Assembly (NCBI GenBank): GCA_964365025.1
Contig: CAYIOJ010000048.1
Location: 1 to 5,508 of the forward strand
Length of the DNA: 5,508 nt
Origin: UBA10003 sp964365025
Lineage (GTDB): Bacteria > Patescibacteriota > Patescibacteriia > Magasanikbacterales > UBA10003
Reading direction: 5' to 3'
The notes under the pieces were generated by a model. The model saw only the letters and a program-made list of their open reading frames with translations. It was not told the DNA's origin and did not search any database. Positions 1 to 4,840 of this stretch are shown in pieces (within the stretch, counting starts at the first letter, position 1; the number at the start of each line of letters is the position of its first letter). The translations under genes were made by a program, and so were the position numbers.

Positions 1-769
1 TGAATGGTATAATATAAGCCTTTACCGCTTTGGCTATGAAGAGGAACGGTTAAGAAGCGCCATCAGGCTCGCCAAGAACGCCGAATGCAAAAAAGAGGCA
101 GGGCAGTTAGCAGGAAAATTAAGAGAGTTAAATGATGAATACAAATGGCTTGACATGAGGGAATTCAGAAAAAAGGAGCTTGCATATCACTACAATGAAA
201 GCGGGGAAAGGCTCGAAAAACTTTACAGCATAATTGAAAGCGATTTTGAAAGAGTAAACCTGAGATTTGGCTGCATTGGCGCCTTTGTTTCGGCAAACTG
301 CTACAATGACAGCATGCTTGCAAAAAGCTATGAAGCAAGCAGGGGCTTCTTTGAGGATTTGGATAACGCCTATAACTTTATTGCTGAATTAAAAGGCCCT
401 GTGAGATTTTCCAAATCAACAGGCATAATATACAGCGACGAGCAGGCAGAGGGCAGGGGAAAGGGCTGTGTGAATGCTGCAGGCAGGAAAATCGGGCTTG
501 AAGCGAGAATAGAAAAAGACGGCCTGAAAGATGTGTTTGACTGCCAGGTGAAAATCTCTGAATTAGAAATTAACAGGATAAATGCCCTGAAAAAAGGCAG
601 GCTCCTGCTTCCTGATTATGGTTTCAGGATTCAAGAGCCATTTTTCTTTGGCGGCAAGGATGAGAGCTTTTTCATTTTTCTTTATTATAACAATAAGTTC
701 TTTTTCATAGGCACTCCAAGGGAGATTGAGGCAGAAGTGCCGAGATTCTTTGAGGCAATCCTAAAGTGA
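1..769 (+). CDS. 3' part of a protein of unknown function, open at the left edge
   Basis: The frame is open from base 2 to the TGA at 767-769, giving 255 visible residues with no start in the first 50 codons. The ATG at 155 is therefore probably internal. The 50 codons before it use the same codons as the rest and encode a charged helical stretch (IRLAKNAECKKEAGQLAGKL), as expected for one continuous protein. The N-terminal half is rich in E, K, R and L and likely forms long helices. The C-terminal half changes to alternating hydrophobic residues, with an aromatic cluster (EPFFFGGKDESFFIFLYY) near the end, suggesting a compact alpha/beta domain. I see no signal peptide, membrane helix or catalytic motif, and the few cysteines do not form a CxxC pair. 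I do not recognise the family. It converges with the minus-strand gene ending at 823. Confidence 0.75.
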   Translation, partial: EWYNISLYRFGYEEERLRSAIRLAKNAECKKEAGQLAGKLRELNDEYKWLDMREFRKKELAYHYNESGERLEKLYSIIESDFERVNLRFGCIGAFVSANCYNDSMLAKSYEASRGFFEDLDNAYNFIAELKGPVRFSKSTGIIYSDEQAEGRGKGCVNAAGRKIGLEARIEKDGLKDVFDCQVKISELEINRINALKKGRLLLPDYGFRIQEPFFFGGKDESFFIFLYYNNKFFFIGTPREIEAEVPRFFEAILK

Positions 770-822
770 GACTAAATCTTTCTGCAGTAGAATTTGATGT
801 TTGTCATTGCGGCAGGAGAATT
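770..822. other. short convergent intergenic gap with a weak inverted repeat
   Basis: This gap separates two convergent genes. TAGAATT at 788-794 is repeated inverted as AATTCTA at 819-825, overlapping the stop codon of the minus-strand gene, with 24 bases between. Short T-rich stretches such as CTTTCT lie just after the plus-strand stop. It may serve as a shared termination zone, but the signal is weak. Confidence 0.25.
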
Positions 823-1080
823 CTAGACAAATTTAAACAACAGGGAGATTGCCATCAAGATTAAGCCGATTATAACGAGCCACGCGGGGATTTTGCTGAG
901 GGTTGAAGCTTCCGTGTCTATGCTGCCAATCTCTTTCATCACATTGCCGGTTATTGTGCCAAATGCCTGGCTTGTTGTCTTTATTTCTGAGCCTGATGTG
1001 TTCATGACAATTGAAGGGAGCATCAACAGTATGCCAAATGAAAAAACAAGAAGTCCTGACATAAAAAATGAAACCCTCAT
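823..1080 (-). CDS. small membrane protein with two transmembrane helices
   Basis: This 85-residue protein has one hydrophobic helix at about residues 4-25 (GLLVFSFGILLMLPSIVM) and a second at about 66-85 (AWLVIIGLILMAISLL). They are joined by a polar, S/T-rich loop of about 40 residues with four acidic residues. Positive charges sit near the N terminus (MR) and at the C-terminal end (KF), which by the positive-inside rule places both ends in the cytoplasm and the loop outside. A stop lies in frame six codons upstream of the ATG, so the start is well bounded. No Shine-Dalgarno sequence precedes it, but an AT-rich TATA-like stretch lies about 26 bases upstream. It follows the VIT-type transporter on the same strand, about 200 bp away. 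The family is not recognised; a helper of the transporter is possible but unproven. Confidence 0.65.
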   Translation of the reverse strand: MRVSFFMSGLLVFSFGILLMLPSIVMNTSGSEIKTTSQAFGTITGNVMKEIGSIDTEASTLSKIPAWLVIIGLILMAISLLFKFV

Positions 1081-1098
1081 AAATATCCCATTATTTCA

Positions 1099-1113
1099 GG
1101 ATTAATAAAATTT
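1099..1113 (-). promoter_or_regulatory. TATA-like box for the 85-residue membrane protein
   Basis: The minus strand reads AAAATTTTATTAATCC here, centred about 26 bases before the ATG at 1080. That is the normal archaeal TATA-to-transcription-start distance, so the message would be leaderless. The AT-rich box is nearly symmetric and could also work on the plus strand. It is inferred from spacing and composition only. Confidence 0.35.
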
Positions 1114-1119
1114 TCTGTT

Positions 1120-1275
1120 CAGGGCTTTGCAATATAGGAGGGACTTTTATGGAAAGTATCAGGAGAATTATTGTCAAAAGCCCTGCAAATTAGACAATGC
1201 CCCCTACTGCAAGGGCTTTGCACATTTTCCCAGAATAAATCATTGTCTCTCACCCATGCTTATGCGCAAAGCCTG
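1120..1275. repeat. array of four alternating inverted copies able to form rival hairpins
   Basis: An element close to CAGGGCTTTGC occurs four times in alternating orientation. Copy A is CAGGGCTTTGCA at 1120-1131. Copy B is the inverse, AAAGCCCTG, at 1177-1185. Copy C is AGGGCTTTGCA at 1212-1222. Copy D is the inverse, GCAAAGCC, at 1266-1273, reaching the stop region of the transporter gene. A pairs with B over 9 bp and C with D over 8 bp (10 with one mismatch), or B pairs with C over 8 bp while A pairs with D. A second set, ATTGTC (1170-1175), GACAATG (1193-1199) and CATTGTC (1241-1247), overlaps the first and also offers two rival pairings. The whole lies between the transporter gene and the small membrane-protein gene, so it could be a 3' UTR, a leader, an independent RNA or a repeat element. 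Which strand is transcribed is unknown. Confidence 0.6.
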
Positions 1276-1276
1276 T

Positions 1277-1990
1277 TCAGCCTGTAAAGCCAAAAACCTT
1301 TCCGACAATAAAGCCAACGAAGGCGGCAAGCATTCCTATAAACATCAATTGCATGCCCTTTGCTATAAAATTGCCAACTGTCAATTTTGCCTCTATCGCC
1401 CCTGTTATGAACAGGGCAATTGCTGAAATGATTAATGACAGGATTATCGCTGATTTTATCTGCATAAAGAAGAATGGCATGAGCGGGATGAACGAGCCGA
1501 CAAGCGCTGAAACCAAAACAATTAAAGCGCTTTTCACAGGGCTTAAAAGTTCCTTTGTCAAGTTCAGCTCTTCTTTCATCATTATGTCAAGCCATCTCTT
1601 CTTGTTTGAGGTTATATGCCCTACAATTTTATCCAGCAATTTCCCTTTGAAGCCTTTTTGCTTGTAGATGTCATAAATCTCAGATTTTTCCAATCTGGGG
1701 CAATCTTTTATTTCATATCTCTCTCTTGCCTCTTCGCTGTTGTAATAATCCTCCATGGCTCTTGTTGATGTGAATGCAACAGCACCCATGGATATTGATT
1801 CTGCAAATGCAGCTGCCAGCCCTGCGATTATGACAATCTTTACATCATGGGTTGCAACTGCCAATCCAAGAATAATGCCAAGAACATTAACCAAGCCGTC
1901 TTGCCCGCCAAGGATAAACTCCCTGAATAAAGCAGCGCCTTTTTTGTGCTGCTCCATCATCCTTCTTTTTTTTCTCATGACTACATGCAT
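1277..1990 (-). CDS. VIT1/CCC1-family iron/manganese transporter
   Basis: This 237-residue protein has the full architecture of the VIT1/CCC1 family, which moves Fe2+ and Mn2+ across membranes, probably outward in prokaryotes. Five helices are visible at about residues 24-46, 51-75, 152-172, 178-200 and 212-234. Helix 1 carries the family signature GGQDGLVNVLG, with Asp31; helix 2 carries SISMGA, with Met68. The 37-residue spacing between them agrees with the Asp and Met described in the transport path of plant VIT1. The cytoplasmic loop (about 76-150) is the Glu-rich metal-binding domain typical of the family: EEARERYE, then SEIYDIYKQKGF, then MMKEELNL. It has no fused ferritin-like domain. 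Other possible starts are Met5, Met11 and Met12; the first ATG was kept because a TATA-like box lies about 25 bases upstream. It begins 34 bp after the regulator gene on the same strand. The metal preferred cannot be read from the sequence. Confidence 0.95.
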   Translation of the reverse strand: MHVVMRKKRRMMEQHKKGAALFREFILGGQDGLVNVLGIILGLAVATHDVKIVIIAGLAAAFAESISMGAVAFTSTRAMEDYYNSEEARERYEIKDCPRLEKSEIYDIYKQKGFKGKLLDKIVGHITSNKKRWLDIMMKEELNLTKELLSPVKSALIVLVSALVGSFIPLMPFFFMQIKSAIILSLIISAIALFITGAIEAKLTVGNFIAKGMQLMFIGMLAAFVGFIVGKVFGFTG

Positions 1991-2020
1991 GGTTTTATAT
2001 GGGAATTATGATATAAAAAG
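1991..2020 (-). promoter_or_regulatory. candidate promoter between the TrmB-like gene and the transporter gene
   Basis: The 34-bp gap holds two TATA-like boxes on the minus strand: TTTTTATAT (2019-2011) and ATATAAAA (2000-1993). The first is about 25 bases before the ATG at 1990 and would give a leaderless message. The second would place the transcript start near 1971 and favour one of the later ATG codons (1960 or 1957). The transporter may therefore be transcribed both from the regulator gene and from its own promoter. Confidence 0.4.
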
Positions 2021-2024
2021 TTAA

Positions 2025-2732
2025 TTATTCAGGTTTCCTCGCAATCTTCCACAGCAACTCAAAGTATTTCCTGTAACCATCTGAAATCTCCTTATTCTTT
2101 ATTAGTATTGCAAGCGGCTGCTCCCTGCTCCATAAGATAATCGCAACCTTGTCTGCATAGATATTCACAGCCACTGGATTTGAATATTTCTCTGGCAGGA
2201 ATCTTGTTTCGCTTAAGGGGGTTTTTATTTTTCCCTGCCTGCTTGAGAGGATTATCCTTGCCTTTATTTTTTCCTTTTTCCTCCTCTCATCATACCATTT
2301 GAAATAAAAAGGGAGAACATTGGAAAATTCTGTTGACGCGCCGAGAATCAGGATTTCTTTCCTTTCCGAAAGCTGGTCCTCAAAAACGCTCTTCAGGCCA
2401 TTTTTGCCCTTGTAGAAATTTGTCTCCTGCTTCTCCTTCTTTTCCTGAAACTGCTTTTCAAGAACTGGCAGTATGCCTGCTATTTTTTGCTTCTTTTCCT
2501 CTAGAATCTCAAGCAGTCTTGCCGGATTGACAGCCTCAAAGAATCTCCTGTTGTTTTTTAGCATATAGCCAATCAGGCCTTTTTTTATGAGCATCTCTGC
2601 CGCATCATATACCGAGCGCCTGTGCAGGCCTGTTCTTCTTGCTATCTGCCCAGCCAGGCTCGGCCCCAGCTCAATTAATGCCTTGTAAACCAATGCTTCT
2701 GTCCTTGTCAGCCCAGCTTCCTCTATTTCCAT
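2025..2732 (-). CDS. TrmB-family transcriptional regulator, short form
   Basis: This 235-residue protein starts with a winged helix-turn-helix of TrmB type at about residues 6-66: TRTEALVYKALIELG, then AGQIARRTGLHRRSVYDAAE with the recognition helix at about 36-50, then the wing around KKGLIGYMLKNNRRFFEAVNP. A charged helix (about 70-103) is the probable dimerising coiled coil. The remainder (about 106-232) begins FYKGKNGLKSVFEDQL and EILILGAS, as in many short TrmB-like proteins with a phospholipase-D-like fold; no HKD catalytic motif is present, so it is likely an effector-sensing or structural domain. It lacks the extra sugar-binding region of Thermococcus TrmB, so the ligand is unlikely to be inferable as a sugar. 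It lies directly upstream of the VIT-type transporter and diverges from the gene at 2846. Autoregulation through the inverted repeat at 2771-2792 is plausible. Confidence 0.93.
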   Translation of the reverse strand: MEIEEAGLTRTEALVYKALIELGPSLAGQIARRTGLHRRSVYDAAEMLIKKGLIGYMLKNNRRFFEAVNPARLLEILEEKKQKIAGILPVLEKQFQEKKEKQETNFYKGKNGLKSVFEDQLSERKEILILGASTEFSNVLPFYFKWYDERRKKEKIKARIILSSRQGKIKTPLSETRFLPEKYSNPVAVNIYADKVAIILWSREQPLAILIKNKEISDGYRKYFELLWKIARKPE

Positions 2733-2752
2733 GACTGATTAAACTTCCTGCG

Positions 2753-2767
2753 GTTTTTAAATTTTTC
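2753..2767 (-). promoter_or_regulatory. TATA-like box and purine-rich BRE for the TrmB-like gene
   Basis: The minus strand reads AGAAAAATTTAAAAACC. The TTTAAA core (2756-2761) is centred 26 bases before the ATG at 2732, and a purine-rich stretch lies just upstream of it, as in a BRE/TATA pair. There is no Shine-Dalgarno sequence before the ATG, which fits a leaderless message. Confidence 0.5.
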
Positions 2768-2770
2768 TTT

Positions 2771-2792
2771 TGTGGTAAAGAATATCACCACA
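2771..2792. promoter_or_regulatory. perfect inverted repeat between divergent promoters, candidate operator
   Basis: TGTGGT (2771-2776) and ACCACA (2787-2792) are exact inverse copies separated by 10 bases, so half-site centres are 16 bases apart, about one and a half helical turns. The repeat sits just upstream of the BRE/TATA of the TrmB-like gene and just upstream of the TATA-like box of the divergent gene. That is a typical place for a dimeric winged-helix regulator. The TrmB-like protein itself is the nearest candidate; its binding here is inferred. Confidence 0.45.
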
Positions 2793-2796
2793 CAAG

Positions 2797-2804
2797 TTAA
2801 AATA
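2797..2804 (+). promoter_or_regulatory. TATA-like box for the divergent plus-strand gene
   Basis: TTAAAATA is centred about 26 bases before A2826. This predicts a transcript that begins at or next to the ATG at 2826, the first codon of a 7-codon reading frame, and carries GGAGGT (2828-2833) ahead of the ATG at 2846. Confidence 0.4.
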
Positions 2805-2825
2805 GCGGTTTTTGCTTGGTTGGTT

Positions 2826-2849
2826 ATGGAGGTCAAAGAAAAAAAATGA
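2826..2849 (+). other. 7-codon upstream reading frame overlapping the next start codon
   Basis: ATG at 2826 opens a frame encoding MEVKEKK and stopping at the TGA at 2847-2849. This stop overlaps the ATG at 2846 in an ATGA arrangement, typical of translational coupling. The predicted transcript start falls on the first ATG. Eight consecutive A residues (2839-2846) span the junction, so slippage adding one base would fuse the two frames. Whether the mini-ORF is translated is not shown by the sequence. Confidence 0.35.
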
Positions 2850-3316
2850 AAAACAACATTGAAAAAATTGTGCTTGATTTAATTGCAGCAGACCGGCTGG
2901 ACATATCATTGTCAAGCATGCACCAGAAACTTGCAAAGAAAAGGAAGAGGATTGCACATGATGTGGCATACAGCATTAAAGACAGCTATTCAAGCGAGAG
3001 AGTTTTTGCAGATGTAATAACAGAGGAGAACAACAAGGCAAGAGGCTATGTTGGCGGGGTTGCAGCATTTTCAGAGAAGTATCCCCAATACGGCAGGATA
3101 CTAAAGAGAATGATAGAGAAGAAAAGAACAGAGAAAGACAGATATCTCGAGTTTGGCATGAACACCGGCAAGAAACTCGCACTGCAGGATTATGTCTCGG
3201 TCATGACTGGCCTGGGGCTGACAGGGAAACAGGCAATCGGCATGTATCCCGGCATAGTGGAAGCCAGCAGGAAACTTCAGAATGCAAGGAATGAGACAAG
3301 AAGTGTCTTGCTTTAG
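2846..3316 (+). CDS. basic, helical protein of unknown function
   Basis: The likely product is 156 residues from the ATG at 2846. A TTG at 2816 would add ten residues but lies before the predicted transcript start. GGAGGT lies 12 bases before the ATG, longer than ideal. The protein is mostly helical and strongly basic, with clusters such as QKLAKKRKR (about 27-35) and KRMIEKKRTEKDR (about 87-99). A more regular C-terminal part, LGLTGKQAIGMYPGIVEASR, could be a helix-turn-helix-like or other small helical unit. No membrane segment, signal peptide or metal-binding cluster is present. The charge suggests nucleic-acid binding, but no family is recognised. It diverges from the TrmB-like gene and shares its control region, so it may be a regulatory target. 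Confidence 0.75.
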   Translation: MKNNIEKIVLDLIAADRLDISLSSMHQKLAKKRKRIAHDVAYSIKDSYSSERVFADVITEENNKARGYVGGVAAFSEKYPQYGRILKRMIEKKRTEKDRYLEFGMNTGKKLALQDYVSVMTGLGLTGKQAIGMYPGIVEASRKLQNARNETRSVLL

Positions 3317-3328
3317 TAATTGCTGCAG

Positions 3329-3366
3329 GATTTATTTTTTATTTCTTTTTTTGTATTTACTTTTTC
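3329..3366 (+). terminator. T-rich terminator after the gene ending at 3316
   Basis: Successive T runs (TTTATTTTTTATTTC, then TTTTTTTG, then CTTTTTC) start about 13 bases after the stop codon. Archaeal transcription commonly ends at such oligo-T tracts without a stem. The tract faces the end of the minus-strand gene at 3392 and would stop read-through into it. Confidence 0.6.
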
Positions 3367-3391
3367 TCTGTCATGCCGGCAATTGAGTTGA

Positions 3392-3652
3392 TTATTTGAG
3401 CATGGAAAAATATTTTGTGAGGATTTCCTTCAGTTTTGCCTCATCCTGCTTTTTGCATGAAACTCCCAGCTTGTTCAATGAAACATTGTAGAGAGTAATT
3501 TCAAAAGGCAGTCCTGCAAAATATCCCCTGTTCTTTCTCATATCCTGCTCGAGAGTTTCAGCTGCATTATAAGCATTGATAGGCACGTCAAATTCCAGCT
3601 CGCATTCCGGTTCTGTTTCAAGCTCTGATTCCAAGTCTGTCATTTTAATCAT
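3392..3652 (-). CDS. small acidic protein of unknown function
   Basis: The frame runs from a possible GTG at 3679 to the TAA at 3392. I prefer the ATG at 3652 (86 residues, beginning MIKMTDLESELE) or the one at 3643 (83 residues). A TATA-like TTAAATTT at 3683-3690 predicts transcription from about 3660, and a perfect 6-bp inverted repeat lies between the GTG and the ATG. The N-terminal part is very acidic (ESELETEPECELEFD). A middle helix (AAETLEQDMRKN) follows, then a likely strand (FEITLYNVSL) and a C-terminal helix (EAKLKEILTKYFSML), so a small alpha/beta fold is likely. There is no membrane segment or recognised motif. The size range resembles small subunits such as KEOPS Pcc1 or RNA polymerase L, but I cannot align it to either. 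It diverges from the gene starting at 3760. Confidence 0.6.
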   Translation of the reverse strand: MIKMTDLESELETEPECELEFDVPINAYNAAETLEQDMRKNRGYFAGLPFEITLYNVSLNKLGVSCKKQDEAKLKEILTKYFSMLK

Positions 3653-3669
3653 CTCAGGAATTCCCTGAG
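3653..3669. promoter_or_regulatory. perfect inverted repeat at the start of the small acidic gene
   Basis: CTCAGG (3653-3658) and CCTGAG (3664-3669) are exact inverse copies with five bases between, and GGAATTCC at the centre is itself a palindrome. It ends immediately before the ATG at 3652. It could be an operator over the transcript start, a small hairpin at the 5' end of the message or, if the GTG at 3679 is used, merely coding sequence. Confidence 0.35.
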
Positions 3670-3679
3670 CAGAAACCAC

Positions 3680-3745
3680 CTCTTAAATTTCAGGGCAAAA
3701 GGGGTTTAAGAAGTTTGCTGTTATGAAAAGATTTAAATTGGTAAT
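3680..3745. promoter_or_regulatory. divergent promoter region with TATA-like boxes on both strands
   Basis: For the plus-strand gene, ATTTAAAT (3731-3738), preceded by a purine-rich GAAAAG, is centred about 25-26 bases before the ATG at 3760, again predicting a leaderless message. For the minus-strand gene, TTAAATTT (3683-3690) is placed for transcription from about 3660. CTTAAA (3682-3687) and TTTAAG (3705-3710) form an inverted repeat that could be a further regulatory site. Confidence 0.45.
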
Positions 3746-3759
3746 TTTCTGGGCAATAT

Positions 3760-3924
3760 ATGGCAGAAGAGATTGTGTTCCATTCTGTTGAGGAATTTGA
3801 GAGGCATTACTTCCCAAAACGGTATGAGGAAAATAACAGGCATAAAAAATGCCCGGGGGAGATAGGGAGAGAAATAGCAGACAAAGCCCTTGAAGAAGCA
3901 GGAAGAATTCTCCGCAGTGTATAG
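3760..3924 (+). CDS. small protein of unknown function, C terminus replaced by an IS insertion
   Basis: The present frame encodes 54 residues: MAEEIVFHSV, EEFERHYFPK, RYEENNRHKK, CPGEIGREIA, DKALEEAGRI, LRSV, then TAG. The last full ancestral codon is Arg52. Ser53 and Val54 and the TAG read into the left end of the insertion sequence starting at 3918. Removing 3918-4866 joins AG at 3916-3917 to C at 4867 to give Ser53, then SGFLALLYGFADE and TAA at 4907-4909, for an intact protein of 66 residues. The protein is charged, with one Cys and a predicted C-terminal helix, and no recognised motif. A TATA-like box 25-26 bases upstream supports the ATG. The family is unknown. The truncated product loses its hydrophobic tail and may be non-functional. 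Confidence 0.65.
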   Translation: MAEEIVFHSVEEFERHYFPKRYEENNRHKKCPGEIGREIADKALEEAGRILRSV

Positions 3925-3943
3925 CCCATAGACATATGTCCTA
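3918..3943 (+). repeat. left terminal inverted repeat of the IS
   Basis: It reads TGTATAGCCCATA then GACATATGTCCTA. It matches the inverse of the right end at 20 of 26 positions, and all six differences are transitions. GACATATGTC inside it is a palindrome, a likely transposase binding site. Confidence 0.8.
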
Positions 3944-3951
3944 GGGCTACC

Positions 3952-3976
3952 GAAAATTAGTTCTCATCTAATTTTC
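3952..3976 (+). promoter_or_regulatory. hairpin in the transposase leader
   Basis: GAAAATTAG (3952-3960) and CTAATTTTC (3968-3976) are exact inverse copies with a 7-base loop, ending 10 bases before the transposase ATG. No Shine-Dalgarno sequence lies between. The hairpin would form only in transcripts entering from outside or starting near the left end, so it may keep transposase synthesis low, as leader hairpins do in some bacterial insertion sequences. Confidence 0.5.
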
Positions 3977-3986
3977 AATTTCTTCT

Positions 3987-4838
3987 ATGAAAAAAGAAGA
4001 AATAAGAAAAGAATTTTTCAAGTTAAAGATTAAAGGGCATACAAATAAACAATGTAGAAAAATTCTTCTTGCACAATTTGGTTATGAAGTAACCATAAGA
4101 ACGCTTAGAAGATGGACAAACAAACTTAATAACACCGATTGGGATTTATTAGATAAATCAAAAAGACCGAAGACAATTCATTATAAAGTAACTTCTGAGC
4201 AAGAAACAGAAGTTATTGGAATTAAAAAAAGAACAGGATGGGGAGAAAGAAAAATAGCGGATTTTGTTGATTTAGGGCACACAACCATTAACAAAATTCT
4301 AAACAAGCATAATCTAACAAAACCTAATCCTAACAGAAGAAAAAGAATAAAATATATTCGCTGGCAGAGGGAGCATCCAAATTCCTTATGGCAGATGGAT
4401 ATTTCTGATCAAAAGATTAATGGAAAATATTGTTTTGGTGTTATAGATGATTGCTCAAGATATTGTGTAGGATTAATAGCATTAAACAATATATCGACGA
4501 ATATTGTTACACATATTCTCGATAACTTAATAAAAACCAATGGAAAACCAAGAGAAATTTTAAGCGATAATGGAAATGTTTTTGGATTAAGAAGCAAACA
4601 CTCAAAATTTGATGTTTGGTGCAGGAGAAGAAACATCAAGCATATCAGAACAGCAATTCATTCTCCAACGACAACGGGAAAGATTGAAAGATTCTTTCAG
4701 ACATTAGGCAGGGAGTTAGAATTCTGTAATGATGATTCAGAATTATTTAGAATGAGGTATAACCATTTCAGGCCTCATTCAAGCTTAGAAAATAAGAATC
4801 CTTCGCAAGTTTATTTTGATTTTTCTAAGCTATTCTAA
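3987..4838 (+). CDS. DDE transposase, rve integrase-core type (IS481-like)
   Basis: This 283-residue protein catalyses cutting and joining of the IS ends. The N-terminal part has two helix-turn-helix-like units: one around residues 5-45 (FGYEVTIRTLRRWTNKL) and one at about 78-110 (TGWGERKIADF, then GHTTINKILNKHNL). A basic linker follows (RRKRIKYIR). The catalytic core starts at LWQMDIS with Asp138, continues with GVIDDCSRY, then ILSDNG with Asp194, and ends with GKIERFFQTLGRE with Glu234. The 39-residue gap between the second Asp and Glu is close to the usual D-35-E spacing. The C-terminal motif YNHFRPHSSLENKNPSQVY is typical of integrase-core transposases of the IS481/IS3 type. The reading frame is complete with no frameshift, unlike IS3 elements, which need two frames. 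The ATG at 3987 is preceded by a hairpin and no clear ribosome binding site. Confidence 0.95.
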   Translation: MKKEEIRKEFFKLKIKGHTNKQCRKILLAQFGYEVTIRTLRRWTNKLNNTDWDLLDKSKRPKTIHYKVTSEQETEVIGIKKRTGWGERKIADFVDLGHTTINKILNKHNLTKPNPNRRKRIKYIRWQREHPNSLWQMDISDQKINGKYCFGVIDDCSRYCVGLIALNNISTNIVTHILDNLIKTNGKPREILSDNGNVFGLRSKHSKFDVWCRRRNIKHIRTAIHSPTTTGKIERFFQTLGRELEFCNDDSELFRMRYNHFRPHSSLENKNPSQVYFDFSKLF

Positions 4839-4840
4839 GA

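Noticed and set aside
893..1105. 70-codon plus-strand frame
   Set aside because: It is antisense to the small membrane protein gene and starts inside it; hydrophobic helices often leave open antisense frames.
1120..1199. An archaeal H/ACA-type guide RNA formed by hairpin A:B followed by an ACA
   Set aside because: The ACA at 1194-1196 is too far from the stem base, and no kink-turn or clear guide pocket is visible.
1120..1275. A CRISPR array
   Set aside because: Copies alternate in orientation, are only about 11 bases long and have irregular spacing; no cas-like gene is nearby.
1127..1426. 99-codon plus-strand frame with many Cys and His residues, resembling a zinc-binding protein
   Set aside because: It starts at a TTG inside the repeat array and half of it is antisense to the well-supported transporter gene. 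The Cys residues have no regular CxxC spacing.
1353..2024. Plus-strand frames at 1353-1667 and 1755-2024
   Set aside because: Both are antisense to the transporter gene, whose family signature and helices are clear.
2333..2530. 65-codon plus-strand frame
   Set aside because: It is antisense to the TrmB-like gene with no independent start signal or protein-like pattern.
2757..3182. Minus-strand frames at 2757-2969 and 2976-3182
   Set aside because: They are antisense to the basic protein gene, rich in Ser, Cys and Phe as expected from reading Lys/Glu-rich codons backward, and the first covers the divergent promoters.
4409..4639. 76-codon minus-strand frame in the IS
   Set aside because: It is antisense to the transposase catalytic core; no second gene is expected in this IS type.
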